64,000 bases of DNA from Shewanella halifaxensis HAW-EB4 (lineage in GTDB: Bacteria > Pseudomonadota > Gammaproteobacteria > Enterobacterales > Shewanellaceae), in NCBI RefSeq assembly GCF_000019185.1, contig NC_010334.1, positions 2,604,001 to 2,668,000 of the forward strand, read 5' to 3'. Positions within the stretch are counted from its first letter, which is position 1, and every line of letters starts with the position of its first letter. The translations under genes were made by a program, and so were the position numbers. Positions 1-9,613 of the stretch are shown piece by piece. The notes under the pieces are model-generated. The model was given only the letters and a program-made list of their open reading frames with translations. It was not told the origin of the DNA and did not search any database.

Positions 1-980
1 GCTTCACGGGCGCATCAATCTTAGCCTCTATTATCTTTTCATTATTACTGTTTCTCTCTATTGATGATGATCCTGTCATGCAGTTGCTGTTTGGTGGATT
101 AGCCGTCATTTTTGAACTCGGTAAGTTTTTTGCGTGGTATGAGGTCGGTGAGCGCTATTCTAGGAAGAATTTTATCGGCATGTTTTCAGCGCTTGGCTTT
201 TATGCCGTGTTGGCAGCCATCTCTATAGGTGGCTCGATTGGCGGGATCAACAGCGCCACAAATAAGGCGCAAGAGCATGTTCATGTGCAGCAAAGCAAGG
301 TCAATGCCTTTGATATGCAAATTGATGCCATCGATAAGCAGATTGCGCTGAACAACGTAGCAGCTGAAAAGTACATCCAGATGGAGCGGATTGCCACTGG
401 CGTGACGCGCATTCAAAAAGAGAACAATAAATTGCGTGAGCAGCAGCAACAGCTTGCAGTTCAGCGAGATAGTCTTCCTGTTGTTAGCCAAGGTTCTATA
501 GTCGGTTTGATTGAAAGCTTAGCAATGTCATTGAACATTAAAGCTGAAACTGCGCAGCTGGGTTTAGTGGTGTTCTTATCTATCTTGTTAGATTTCTTTG
601 CTGCATTTTTTGTGGGGTTAATCGGTGAAGAGAATCGCTTTAGACAAAGGTTTAAGCAACAATCTAACCAGCTAGAGCCGATTACGCTCGATGCTTACCG
701 ACGTATGCATAGTGATGAGTCAGACTTTATTCCACACTATGAGCCTAAACAGCTAACAGAAGCAGAGCCAAAGCCATTGTATGAACAAGTGCTTGATGCA
801 TTGGGTCAGAAAAGGATTAATTGCAGCAAACGTGCAGTCAGTCAGTACCTAAATATTACCACTGAAGAAGTTGATGAGATTTTTGCCAAAATGTTTAATG
901 ACGGTATCGTCAGTAAAAAGCCTAACAACCATTACCAATGGCATGGCGTAAATACCGCTAGTGAAGCGCAAGCCGTTTAG
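1..980 (+). CDS. Membrane protein with coiled coil and C-terminal winged helix (5' end outside window)
   Basis: The reading frame is open from base 3 through the first internal ATG at 78, and the bases before that ATG encode a hydrophobic helix (SILASIIFSLLLFLSI). The gene therefore almost certainly starts upstream of the window and is 5'-partial here. Visible order: two or three membrane helices, a polar Gln/Lys-rich segment with coiled-coil character (about residues 55-135 counted from ATG 78), another membrane helix (GLVVFLSILLDFFAAFFVGL), and a cytoplasmic tail. The tail ends in a helix-turn-helix-like segment (AVSQYLNITTEEVDEIFAKM) of the kind seen in winged-helix domains. The family is not recognised. 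A strong terminator follows at 1034. A membrane sensor or a mobile-element membrane protein are both possible. Confidence 0.7.
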   Translation, partial: FTGASILASIIFSLLLFLSIDDDPVMQLLFGGLAVIFELGKFFAWYEVGERYSRKNFIGMFSALGFYAVLAAISIGGSIGGINSATNKAQEHVHVQQSKVNAFDMQIDAIDKQIALNNVAAEKYIQMERIATGVTRIQKENNKLREQQQQLAVQRDSLPVVSQGSIVGLIESLAMSLNIKAETAQLGLVVFLSILLDFFAAFFVGLIGEENRFRQRFKQQSNQLEPITLDAYRRMHSDESDFIPHYEPKQLTEAEPKPLYEQVLDALGQKRINCSKRAVSQYLNITTEEVDEIFAKMFNDGIVSKKPNNHYQWHGVNTASEAQAV

Positions 981-1033
981 CGTTAGCTCGTCAATATTAG
1001 CGGGTTAATATTCACTCGGTAAACACAGCCATA

Positions 1034-1064
1034 AAGGAAGCCGCGTTAAGTTGCTTCCTTTTTT
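1034..1064 (+). terminator. Rho-independent terminator after the first gene
   Basis: An 8-bp perfect stem, AAGGAAGC/GCTTCCTT, with an 11-nt loop is followed by a run of T residues. It lies 54 nt after the stop codon of the membrane-protein gene. Confidence 0.8.
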
Positions 1065-1173
1065 ATTGGCTTTTTACGCATAAATTGACCTAGATAACGC
1101 AATTGATATTTGAATAAAAACCCTAAAGCCCTTAGGATCGGCGCTACAGAATTTATTAACAAGACAACCGTCA

Positions 1174-1812
1174 ATGCCAGCCAATCAGCCAAACATTCAA
1201 AACGAACCTTTAGCGCTTTATTTTATTTATGATTCTCATTGTCCATGGAGCTATGCTGCTACACCGGTTGTCGCTGAGCTGATTAACGCGTTCGACTTTG
1301 CAGAGACTCACTTACTGCACTGCGCGCATTATAATGGCAAAGATGCGCCTAAAATGGCGCAAATCAACCAGGTTAGGGCACTTAGCCCGGTGACGTTCGG
1401 TGATGCTTACTTGAAACAAGCGGGCAATAAAGCGAATTCATTTAAAACGGCTAACTTCATGTCTTGGGTGCAATCAAAACAAGCCGATAAAGAGTTTGAG
1501 CTACTGCAAGCGCTGCAGCAGCAACACTTTGTTGAGGCTAACCCATTAAATTATCGAGAAGATTTCGACAAAATTATCAATCAATATAAATTATCGCCAT
1601 CAAACAAAGTCTTCAAAGATACCATTAGTCATGAAGCAGAGAGTGTTTTAGCGGGTATTGCAGAGATTGGTGAGGCCATTGGTACTTCGGCGTTTCCAGT
1701 ACTCGTGATGACATTAGGCGATGAAGCGATATTTATCGACCACTCTCAATACTTAGCTAAACCGGAAGATGTAGTTGCTGCGGCAAACAAAGAGTTAGCG
1801 GCACTCAGTTAA
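1174..1812 (+). CDS. DsbA-family thioredoxin-fold protein
   Basis: A 212-residue soluble protein with no signal peptide. The N-terminal strand FIYDSHCPWSYAATPVV carries a CPWS active-site motif at about residue 23, the position of the CxxC/CxxS motif in DsbA-like proteins such as FrnE and 2-hydroxychromene-2-carboxylate isomerases. The segment FPVLVMTL near residue 170 matches the cis-proline region of the thioredoxin fold. Only one active-site cysteine is present, so a glutathione-dependent or isomerase-like role is more likely than disulfide formation. The substrate cannot be told. No clear Shine-Dalgarno precedes the ATG. It stands alone between two intergenic regions. Confidence 0.75.
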   Translation: MPANQPNIQNEPLALYFIYDSHCPWSYAATPVVAELINAFDFAETHLLHCAHYNGKDAPKMAQINQVRALSPVTFGDAYLKQAGNKANSFKTANFMSWVQSKQADKEFELLQALQQQHFVEANPLNYREDFDKIINQYKLSPSNKVFKDTISHEAESVLAGIAEIGEAIGTSAFPVLVMTLGDEAIFIDHSQYLAKPEDVVAAANKELAALS

Positions 1813-2162
1813 CATTAGTGCTTGCGCCTACAACTGCGCAAATCACGCAACAGATAAGCGTTAAATTTGCGCTAGCAGAGAGTTATTGTTAGCGCTATTT
1901 AACCGCCAATATGGCCGTTATATGCGCTTGTAGTCACTGGATAAAGTCGTTTATTTATAACAAATACGAATGAGCACGATATAAAAAATTACCAGTCCTA
2001 TCCACTTCAACGTTAACCCTGTATCGATATACATAAAGCACCTCTTCTAAGTGATACTTTGACTCAACTTTTGCTACGATTATTTTAACAGTACAAGGTT
2101 AAATAGAGATTAATACCAAACGCTATCAATCTCTGCTCGCTCAGCGAGAGCAGCCGCTGTAA
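1813..2162. other. Intergenic region, no gene seen
   Basis: 350 bp between convergent genes. The only structure noticed is a dyad, CTGCTC...GAGCAG, at about 2133-2153 close to the cmoM stop codon. It could help end cmoM transcription on the minus strand but has no T-run. Confidence 0.5.
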
Positions 2163-2966
2163 TTATGCTGATTTTTGCGCATAAACATGAATATAACGGC
2201 CTAACGATAGAAAAGGCTCTTGGCGACATAGCTTTTGCTCCATCGCGACAATCTGCTCAAAACTAAAGTCTCCCATATCATGATTTTGCATATAGTCATG
2301 AAAGGTTCTAACGCCGGTTTTTCCCAAAATATTAAAACCTGCTTGCTCTAGGCATGAATATACCAACTCAGGCTTTATTCCTTGTTGAGGTTGTAACTTA
2401 AAACGTTTGCGGTGGGGCATGCCTTTTTCAATATGGTTAAGGTTGCCACAGATTAAATTCTTAAAGAGTAGGCCATTATAGTTGTAAAACATCACTGAAA
2501 TAATGCCGCCAGGTTTGACTTGCTCGCACAGTGTAGACAAGGCTTGAATCGGTTCTGCTAGCCACTCCATCACAGCATGAAACAGAATTAAATCAACAGG
2601 TACTTGCAGGTGTTCGGCAATGTTCTGTACTGGGCTATGGATAAACTGATACTTCTTTAGCAGCTGATTATCACTAATATCTTGTTTAGCTAGAGATAAC
2701 ATCTCACTTGATAGATCGCACAGGCTGACATTATGCCCAAGTGCAGCAATTTTTTGTGACAGCTGGGCTAGGCCGCCGCCTGCGTCAAGTACGCTAAGCT
2801 CTGCGGCCGCATTGCTAGGTTGTTTCGATAGCGCCAACAAGATCTGTTCAATATCTTGCCAAACAACCGTTTGCCTTATTTCGCCTTTTGCAGTGCCGTA
2901 AATGCTGGCGGCAAACTTATGGGCTAAACCATCAAAGTTTCTATCTTGTTTCACTGTCGTCTTCAT
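2163..2966 (-). CDS. cmoM: tRNA uridine 5-oxyacetic acid methyltransferase CmoM
   Basis: A 267-residue Rossmann-fold SAM-dependent methyltransferase. The glycine-rich motif I is VLDAGGGLAQLSQKIA and the acidic motif after it is VSLCDLSSEML. The N-terminus DRNFDGLAHKFAASIYGTAK is the signature of the CmoM (formerly SmtA) family. That family methylates the carboxyl of cmo5U at wobble position 34 to give mcmo5U. The start is placed at the ATG at 2966 because the 20 upstream residues of the longer frame do not belong to the family. The identity rests on recognition of the N-terminal and SAM motifs, not on a search. Confidence 0.85.
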   Translation of the reverse strand: MKTTVKQDRNFDGLAHKFAASIYGTAKGEIRQTVVWQDIEQILLALSKQPSNAAAELSVLDAGGGLAQLSQKIAALGHNVSLCDLSSEMLSLAKQDISDNQLLKKYQFIHSPVQNIAEHLQVPVDLILFHAVMEWLAEPIQALSTLCEQVKPGGIISVMFYNYNGLLFKNLICGNLNHIEKGMPHRKRFKLQPQQGIKPELVYSCLEQAGFNILGKTGVRTFHDYMQNHDMGDFSFEQIVAMEQKLCRQEPFLSLGRYIHVYAQKSA

Positions 2967-3026
2967 ACGTTGAACGTTATCTGTTGGCGAAATTACGCGG
3001 GCGCGAATTCTCTCACAGCAAGCCAT

Positions 3027-3618
3027 AAAATTAAATCAGTGCAGCAACAAATAACCACTGTGAACCACAATATCTGCTGCGAGAGCCTAACTAAACCGAT
3101 GTGATTATCGGATATCTCGATGCGAGAAGTGAGTAAGTATGCATATTGTTGAATGGTAATTAAAAATATCTCGGGGTTATAATTTAATTTATGCATCTAG
3201 GTAGTTATCTATTCATTCCATCACTATGGCGTTGTAAGAGGCGCAAGTTCAAAAAGCAACATAGATCATCCTAAGCGTTTCTGGTTTTATGTTTAAGAAA
3301 CCAAGAGATCCCATACTCCTATTTAATGCCTCAACCATATCTAATCATGTAAAATTCTACTTTTGATTATTACCTCATTCTTCTGGCCATACTGAGTTCC
3401 AGCACGATCAATCTGTAGAAAAATTGAGAGCTCTGTAAGTTTTAGGCCTCATGTGCGAACTGACTGTTATCTACAGCTAGATAATCTATGAACTATTCAC
3501 CTATTTCTATTGAGTGCAGCTTTAAAAGCATGTAATTATCAGTAAGATAAAACGCGCATGTTGTATATTAGAATGTTAAGCGCTAAGGCTCCAATTCATA
3601 TTTTTAAGTGACTTAATT
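3027..3618. other. Intergenic region, no gene seen
   Basis: About 590 bp without a convincing coding frame. It is AT-rich and lies between cmoM and the MBL gene. It must hold both promoters, but no recognisable operator or RNA was found. Confidence 0.5.
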
Positions 3619-4464
3619 ATGATACTGACATCTTTGATTGATAATACTAGATTGAATCATCGAACTGACCTAACAATAGAAAGAGGGTTATCTATTCACG
3701 TTAGCACTATGGGGAAGAGCATATTATTTGATGCTGGGAGTAGCAGTGCCTTTTGTGATAATGCCGCCTTATTGAACGTGGATATCAAAGCTGTTGATGC
3801 AGCAGTGATTTCACATCGTCATCATGATCATTGTAATGGCGTTAACCATTTTATAGACAATAACTCGAAAGCTCAGGTCTATTTCCGGGAATGCGACAAG
3901 GCCAATTATGTTTTCAAAGCATTTGGTTTTAAAAGTAATGTAGGTATAAATAAGCAGTTACTGACTAAAGCTACTAACCGCTTGACCTTTGTTAACCAAT
4001 TAACGGAGATATTTCCTAATATTTTTATCATCACTAATTTGGTTGATAAATACCCCAAGCCCAAAGGTAATAAATACCTTTTCACTGATTCTGAGGGCTG
4101 TTGTAAACCCGATACATTTGATCATGAATTACTGCTAGTTATAAAGGAAGCTGATGGGCTTGTCGTGTTTACGGGTTGCGCTCATAGTGGTGTGCTCAAT
4201 ATGATAGAGACTGCCGTTAATTCATTTCCCACAGCGAAAATCAAAGCCGTTGTTGGTGGTTTTCATTTGGTCGGATTACCGCTCTTTAACAGCATCGGCG
4301 GGACTAAGCAGCAAATCGAAGAAATGGGGAAGTTGATGTTAAATTACCCAATAGATAAGTTGTACACTGGACATTGTACAGGCATGAAAGCCTATAACAT
4401 ATTGAAAGGTGTGCTTGGAGAACGCTTAGAATATTTTCCAACAGGTCGTAGCATTAACATTTGA
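3619..4464 (+). CDS. MBL-fold metallohydrolase (COG1237-like)
   Basis: A 281-residue metallo-beta-lactamase-fold protein. The metal-binding motif HxHxDH is visible as SHRHHDHCNGV at about residue 66. A second signature, FTGCAHSGVLNMIETA near residue 190, supplies the next metal ligand. VVGGFHL and YTGHCTG further on supply the last ones. The GCAHSG motif is typical of the group named after 7,8-dihydropterin-6-methyl-4-(beta-D-ribofuranosyl)aminobenzene-5'-phosphate synthase, a hydrolase family whose bacterial substrates are mostly unknown. There is no signal peptide, so it is likely cytoplasmic. It appears to be monocistronic. Confidence 0.8.
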   Translation: MILTSLIDNTRLNHRTDLTIERGLSIHVSTMGKSILFDAGSSSAFCDNAALLNVDIKAVDAAVISHRHHDHCNGVNHFIDNNSKAQVYFRECDKANYVFKAFGFKSNVGINKQLLTKATNRLTFVNQLTEIFPNIFIITNLVDKYPKPKGNKYLFTDSEGCCKPDTFDHELLLVIKEADGLVVFTGCAHSGVLNMIETAVNSFPTAKIKAVVGGFHLVGLPLFNSIGGTKQQIEEMGKLMLNYPIDKLYTGHCTGMKAYNILKGVLGERLEYFPTGRSINI

Positions 4465-4654
4465 CTTTATATAATCACTTATCAGATAAAATTTGTCGGT
4501 GATTTGTGTCGTTCAGATAGGTTCACGAGTATTAGTGGCTTAACAAGGCTTACACTGTAAGTGGTGTTTAGCATGAAAAGCGAAGATAGCGCTAATGGCT
4601 GAATATTGCGACAGGCAACCGAGACTGGCTATAGATGTGCAAAATTTTTTAATC

Positions 4655-4715
4655 AAAAGTGGTAAGCCTATCTACGCTTCAAGTTTTACTGAGCACAAAT
4701 AGATTTACCACTTTT
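4655..4715. repeat. Inverted repeat with 11-bp perfect arms
   Basis: AAAAGTGGTAA at 4655-4665 is mirrored by TTACCACTTTT at 4705-4715. It lies between two convergent genes (MBL gene and codA) and may act as a shared, weak transcription end. The 39-nt loop and lack of a clean T-run make it a poor classical terminator. Confidence 0.5.
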
Positions 4716-4746
4716 CTAAAGCTATTAGCCTTTTAAGCAAGTTGTC

Positions 4747-6042
4747 TTAACGGCGGAAGGTCACGTCTTCTACTTCGCTTAAATGAATTTGCGTTTGCGC
4801 AATTTTAGTTTCAGCTAACATTTTACCCTGACGCACAGAGTAACGCACAGGCACCTGACGGCGCACCGCATCAAATCCATTATCAGCAGGAAGAACCAGC
4901 AGGTTACCAGGGTTGCCGAGTTCAATCCCGTACTGATCTTGAATATTCAGTGTGCGAGCCGATTTGCTGGTGATAAGTTCTAGTGAGTTGTTGATCTGAT
5001 CGTAACCCATAATTTGGCAAACATGTAGGCCCATATGCAGTACTTGCAGCATATTGGCTGTACCTAGCGGATACCAAGGGTCAAAAATATCATCGTGACC
5101 GAAACAGACGTTAATGTCAGCGGCTAGCATCTCTTTCACACGTGTAATACCACGTCGCTTAGGGTAATCATCGAAACGTCCCTGCAAGTGGATATTCACA
5201 AGCGGGTTAGCCACAAAGTTAATGCCCGACATACCAAGTAAACGGAACAGACGCGACGCGTAAGCACCATTGTATGAATGCATCGCCGTTGTGTGACTCG
5301 CCGTTACGCGCTCACCCATTTCATATTTGTGGGCAAGGGCTGCAACGGTTTCAACAAAGCGCGACTGCTCATCATCAATTTCATCACAATGCACATCGAT
5401 AAGGCGGTCGTACTTGCGTGCAAGGTCAAACACATAGTGCAGTGACTCAACGCCATATTCACGGGTGAACTCAAAATGTGGGATAGCACCAATCACATCA
5501 GCGCCAAGCTTTACCGCTTCTTCGAGTAACTCTTTGCCATTCGGGTAAGACAAAATACCTTCTTGAGGGAAGGCAACAATTTGGATATCAACCCATTGCT
5601 TCATCTCTTCTTTCACTTCAAGCATCGCTTTAAGTGCGATAAGCGTCGGGTCTGACACATCAACGTGAGTACGAACGTGCTGGATACCGTTAGCAATCTG
5701 CCACTTTAGTGTTTGCTTGGCGCGTGATTTCACGTCTTCGATAGACAGCATCGATTTACGCTCAGACCAACGTTCGATCCCTTCAAATAGGGTGCCTGAA
5801 ATATTCCAGCTTGGCTCGCCAGCAGTTTGGGTTGTGTCTAAGTGAACATGAGGCTCACAAAAAGGAGGAACAGCCATGCCACCTTCACCATCGATGACGT
5901 CTAACGACGTTGAGCTTGGCAGCTCAATGGTGTCAGCCATAGGTGCTATCGCCTTAAACTGACCGTCTTCAATGAGTAGTTGATGAAGGCCTTTTTTGCC
6001 GTTTAGCGTCACGTTTTTGATCAACATATTTGCTGATGACAT
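4747..6042 (-). CDS. codA: Cytosine deaminase CodA
   Basis: Amidohydrolase-superfamily enzyme of 431 residues converting cytosine to uracil and ammonia in the cytoplasm. Visible family signatures: FCEPHVHLDTTQTAG carries the HxH metal ligands, DVHCDEIDDEQSRF and TASHTTAMHSY carry the further His ligands and the catalytic Glu, and CFGHDDIFDPW carries the catalytic Asp. The ATG at 6042 is chosen over the upstream ATGs because AAGGAAAA lies 5 nt before it. It follows codB by 10 nt on the same strand, so the two form a salvage operon: CodB imports cytosine and CodA deaminates it. Confidence 0.95.
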   Translation of the reverse strand: MSSANMLIKNVTLNGKKGLHQLLIEDGQFKAIAPMADTIELPSSTSLDVIDGEGGMAVPPFCEPHVHLDTTQTAGEPSWNISGTLFEGIERWSERKSMLSIEDVKSRAKQTLKWQIANGIQHVRTHVDVSDPTLIALKAMLEVKEEMKQWVDIQIVAFPQEGILSYPNGKELLEEAVKLGADVIGAIPHFEFTREYGVESLHYVFDLARKYDRLIDVHCDEIDDEQSRFVETVAALAHKYEMGERVTASHTTAMHSYNGAYASRLFRLLGMSGINFVANPLVNIHLQGRFDDYPKRRGITRVKEMLAADINVCFGHDDIFDPWYPLGTANMLQVLHMGLHVCQIMGYDQINNSLELITSKSARTLNIQDQYGIELGNPGNLLVLPADNGFDAVRRQVPVRYSVRQGKMLAETKIAQTQIHLSEVEDVTFRR

Positions 6043-6052
6043 GGAGTTTTCC

Positions 6053-7318
6053 TTATGCATTGGTTGCATCTTTACAATCTGATTTAACTAAATTTTGTTT
6101 TTTGATACGAACTTGAATTTCATCTATCAAGAGATAGCTGAAGGCGCCAGCAAGCACGGCATTAATTGGCACTATGCCTGGTAATAAGTGGCCTGCAAGC
6201 ACGCCTATCATCACGCCGCTAATTGCAGCCCAGTTGACAGTCGAAAACTTGGCATTGGCAAAGTCTTTATATTTTTCGCGGTTTCGAAGGTAATCGGCGA
6301 TGATAATGCCACCAATCGGTGGGATTGCGGCAGACAGAAAGGTCAGCCAACCGACAAAGTTATTATATAGCCAAAGTGCACACAGGGTACCAATCACGCC
6401 ATTAAAAATGGATAAATATTTACTCGGTAAGCCGGTAATGTTCGAAAAGCCTAAGCCTGAAGCATACAGAGCGTTATCGTTGGTGGTCCAAATATTTAAA
6501 CCTAAGATGATAATCGCTGGGATCAATAGCCCTTGTGCAATCATTACCTCTGAAATATCGGCTTGGCCTGTCGCCGCCGCGCCCGCTGCACCGAAGATAA
6601 ACATCAACGAATTACCGACGAAGAAGGCGAACATGGTGACAAACACGGCGGTTTTTGGATTCTTACCAAAGCGAACAAAATCAGCTGTCAGAGTACCGGC
6701 TGAAATGAATGAGCCAACAACCAAGACCAACGCTGTATTAAAATCAATGGGGTTTTCTGGCTCAACGGCCATTAAGCCTTGCATGCCGCCCATGGTATCA
6801 ACCGCCTGTAGCACAGAGAAACCACCAAACAGAGCAATGGCAGGGACTGCGATGGCTGACAAAATCATAATCGCACCAATACCGAAATAGACGGTAAAGG
6901 TCATAAGCAGGCCTGAGATAATAATAAGAAGATTAGTGTCGATGCCTGTGGCTTTTTGTACTGGGATAGCAAACATCGCCACGCCAACACCAAACCAACC
7001 AACTTGAGTGCCACCGAGAAGTAGCGAGGGTAACCAAGAACCTTTTAAACCGAATGAGTAACGAGCGAGGAGATGAGTAGAAAGGCCAGATTGAGCACCG
7101 ATGTAACCAAGAAATGAAGTGTAAATACCGAGAATTAAATTACCAATAAGAACGGCAAGAACAAAATCATTAAAAGAGAGGCCGGTGCCGAGCGTTCCTC
7201 CGGTCCACATACTCGCTGAAAAAAAGGTTAACCCTAACATCACCATTGTTAGAGAGAGAACCCCTTTACGTGCCGAGTTCGGTACTGGGGTTAGACTGTA
7301 ATTATTATCGCTTGCCAT
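6053..7318 (-). CDS. codB: Cytosine permease CodB
   Basis: A 421-residue inner-membrane transporter of the NCS1 family with about 12 hydrophobic helices. The stretch LLGGTQVGWFGVGVAMFA and the segment NIWTTNDNALYASGLGFSN are typical of CodB, the proton-coupled cytosine importer. AAGGACAAT precedes the ATG. It is the first gene of codBA, and its promoter must lie in the 386-bp space before the divergent lipoprotein gene. Confidence 0.93.
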   Translation of the reverse strand: MASDNNYSLTPVPNSARKGVLSLTMVMLGLTFFSASMWTGGTLGTGLSFNDFVLAVLIGNLILGIYTSFLGYIGAQSGLSTHLLARYSFGLKGSWLPSLLLGGTQVGWFGVGVAMFAIPVQKATGIDTNLLIIISGLLMTFTVYFGIGAIMILSAIAVPAIALFGGFSVLQAVDTMGGMQGLMAVEPENPIDFNTALVLVVGSFISAGTLTADFVRFGKNPKTAVFVTMFAFFVGNSLMFIFGAAGAAATGQADISEVMIAQGLLIPAIIILGLNIWTTNDNALYASGLGFSNITGLPSKYLSIFNGVIGTLCALWLYNNFVGWLTFLSAAIPPIGGIIIADYLRNREKYKDFANAKFSTVNWAAISGVMIGVLAGHLLPGIVPINAVLAGAFSYLLIDEIQVRIKKQNLVKSDCKDATNA

Positions 7319-7710
7319 TTATTGTCCTTGGATAGAATAAAGAAAATACACGGCTTACCTAAAGTGCTTAAACCTGCGATCAAGCAAGGGCTGTAGAGCT
7401 ACACGTCGGGCAAACGGCGCGTATTTTAGTGATAATGAATACAGAGTCAAGCAAATAACGGTTCTCGCTTACAAATTGATGCATTGATTAATTCCTCGTA
7501 ACCTTAATGCCGATTCAAGGTTATCGATTATCTGCTGGGAGCGTAGCTTATCTAACTTTTTGTTCCCATTTAAACCAAGCTGTAAACAGGTGAGCTGAGT
7601 GATAAAACTCCGAAATGTTAACCTCTTCGCAAATGCAATCTCTGGGGATTTCCTACGGCTGGTAACATCGATATTATCGCCTCCTTTTTTGCCTCGAACG
7701 ACACATGATC
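7319..7710. promoter_or_regulatory. Divergent intergenic region between codB and a lipoprotein gene
   Basis: About 390 bp that must hold the promoters of codBA (leftward) and of the small lipoprotein gene (rightward). No operator of a known regulator could be assigned with confidence. Confidence 0.4.
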
Positions 7711-8061
7711 ATGAAATATTTAAAATTGGCTGGTATCGTACTAATCTGCTCAACTCTTAGTGCTTGCGTCACTTTTCCAACTGATGAATCCAACACCGTA
7801 AAGGTGCTTTGGGATGATACTCAAGCACTACAAGGATGTGATCACAAAGGCACCGTCATTGGATCACAGGGCCACTTTTATGATTACTGGCTACACGCAG
7901 ACAAGGATATGGTTTGGGGCACCTTAAATGAGATGCGGATCAAGGCCGCCAAACTCGATGCAGATACTCTCTATCTATATAAGCCACTAGGCTTCAGTGG
8001 CTCAGTCACCATGATTGCCAACGCTTATAAGTGCGAGAAAGCGCTCGGTATCGAGCGCTAA
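7711..8061 (+). CDS. Small outer-membrane-type lipoprotein (DUF4156-like)
   Basis: A 116-residue protein with a lipoprotein signal peptide: a basic start (MKYLK), a hydrophobic stretch, and the lipobox LSAC at about residue 19. The mature part has the features of DUF4156 lipoproteins: a two-Cys domain (GCDHKGTVIGS and YKCEKALG) with an internal helix, EMRIKAAKLDADTLYL. Family function is unknown. ATGs at 7705 and 7711 are both possible; the second gives a cleaner signal peptide. It converges with the emrB gene 10 bp further on. Confidence 0.72.
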   Translation: MKYLKLAGIVLICSTLSACVTFPTDESNTVKVLWDDTQALQGCDHKGTVIGSQGHFYDYWLHADKDMVWGTLNEMRIKAAKLDADTLYLYKPLGFSGSVTMIANAYKCEKALGIER

Positions 8062-8070
8062 ATATATGCA

Positions 8071-9612
8071 TTACTGAGTCTCAATTTTTGGCTTAGTTTT
8101 GAATAGTGCAAGAAGCGGGATCAGACAGAGGTAAGAGATTAACAGGAAGCCAAAGGTATAGACGAAGGCTGTGAGTGTCGACTGTTGCTGCAGCATATTT
8201 TGGAGCTGCCCTAAGAAAGTAGGGTCTGTGATGCTGGTACCTTGCATCTGCGCCGCGTTCTGTAACACGGGGTTGCTTAGCGAAAGTGAGCCTCCTAACT
8301 GGTTCCACTCTTGTTGCTGGATCCTTGAAAAATAGGTATTCACAATAGATATGCCGAAAGAGCCACCAATTGTCCGGCATAAATTAAACACCACTGCACC
8401 ACCGATAGTGTCTTTTGGTGACAAGGTTGTATAGGCAAGCTGACTTAATGGGGCAAAAACTAATCCCATACCAGCACCTTGTATAATACTAGGTAGTAAG
8501 ATCCAGTAGATGTCGATTTCAAGTGAATATTGAGTCATCAAATACGTGCCAAGGGCATTAAGTGACAGACCTACAGCGATAAGTAGCCTTGCATCGATTT
8601 TGTCCATGTAACGTGCCATTGCAAGTAAAACAATGGCAGATGCAAGACCCCTTGGCGCCATAGCAAACCCCGTAGTTTCTACCGGGTAATTCAATAACTG
8701 TTCTAGCATCATGGGTTGCAGCTGAGTGATGCCAAACATTCCCATCGAGAAGCCCGCCATCACAAGGCATGACATAGCAAGGTTACGATCGTGTAATAAC
8801 CAGACCGGTGCTATCTCACTCTTAGTAATGAAAGAGCGCGCAACAAAGAAAATAATCGCAATAGCGCTGATGATGGCTGAAAACAAGATGGTATTAGACT
8901 CAAACCAAGACTCTTGATTACCTCGGTCGAGCACCATCTGTAGCAGACCAATACCAATGGTCATTGCGATGACAATTGGCCAGTCAATTTTAGGTTTACC
9001 TTTACCACCTAGCTTAACAAAGGTGTAAATCAGCGTAAGGCAGATTGCACCAATAGGCAGGTTAACGTAAAAAATCCAGCGCCAATTCATATTCTCGGTA
9101 ATGATCCCGCCAAGCGTAGGCCCCAATATTGGCCCCAGTAATACCCCGACACTAAAGAGTGCCATGGCTTTACCGCGTTGGTTTGCAGGGTAGATCTGCA
9201 CCATAATCGACTGAGAAAGCGGGATAACTGAGGCACCAAATGCCCCTTGCATCACCCTAAAGGTGACCATTTCAGCGATGCTATCTGCTTGGCCGCAAAG
9301 CGCTGAGCTGATCATAAATCCACTGACCGAGATCAGCAGTAGATTACGAACTCCAAATTTAAGCGCGAGAAAACTGGCTAGCGGGATAAATATCGCTTCA
9401 GCCATAGAATAGGAAGTCAGTACCCAGGTCACTTGATCTGATGTGACCCCCAATGCGCCCATCATATGAGGCAGGGCAACATTGGCGATTGTCATATCAA
9501 GCAATACCATGATGGCCGATAGCATTACCGCTAAAGTGACGAGTTTACGGCTGCTTTCACTCATTACCTGACTGTCATCAGTATCAGGCATCGTCTCTGA
9601 AGTATCGCTCAT
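8071..9612 (-). CDS. emrB: EmrB/QacA-type MFS multidrug exporter
   Basis: A 513-residue DHA2-family major facilitator with 14 predicted membrane helices. Family marks include DMTIANVALPHMMG in helix 1, the motif-C region GPILGPTLGGIITENMNWRW, and WRWIFYVNLPIG. It is predicted to export hydrophobic drugs or fatty acids by proton antiport, together with the adjacent membrane-fusion protein and an outer-membrane channel. Its start codon lies 1 nt after the stop of the fusion-protein gene, so the pair is an operon. The symbol follows the family and does not imply proven substrates. Confidence 0.9.
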   Translation of the reverse strand: MSDTSETMPDTDDSQVMSESSRKLVTLAVMLSAIMVLLDMTIANVALPHMMGALGVTSDQVTWVLTSYSMAEAIFIPLASFLALKFGVRNLLLISVSGFMISSALCGQADSIAEMVTFRVMQGAFGASVIPLSQSIMVQIYPANQRGKAMALFSVGVLLGPILGPTLGGIITENMNWRWIFYVNLPIGAICLTLIYTFVKLGGKGKPKIDWPIVIAMTIGIGLLQMVLDRGNQESWFESNTILFSAIISAIAIIFFVARSFITKSEIAPVWLLHDRNLAMSCLVMAGFSMGMFGITQLQPMMLEQLLNYPVETTGFAMAPRGLASAIVLLAMARYMDKIDARLLIAVGLSLNALGTYLMTQYSLEIDIYWILLPSIIQGAGMGLVFAPLSQLAYTTLSPKDTIGGAVVFNLCRTIGGSFGISIVNTYFSRIQQQEWNQLGGSLSLSNPVLQNAAQMQGTSITDPTFLGQLQNMLQQQSTLTAFVYTFGFLLISYLCLIPLLALFKTKPKIETQ

Positions 9613-9613
9613 G

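Noticed and set aside
2993..3196. 67-codon minus-strand frame upstream of cmoM
   Set aside because: Overlaps the region before the cmoM start, has no ribosome-binding site and looks random.
6300..6890. 196-codon plus-strand frame inside codB
   Set aside because: Mirror-strand shadow of the codB membrane helices.
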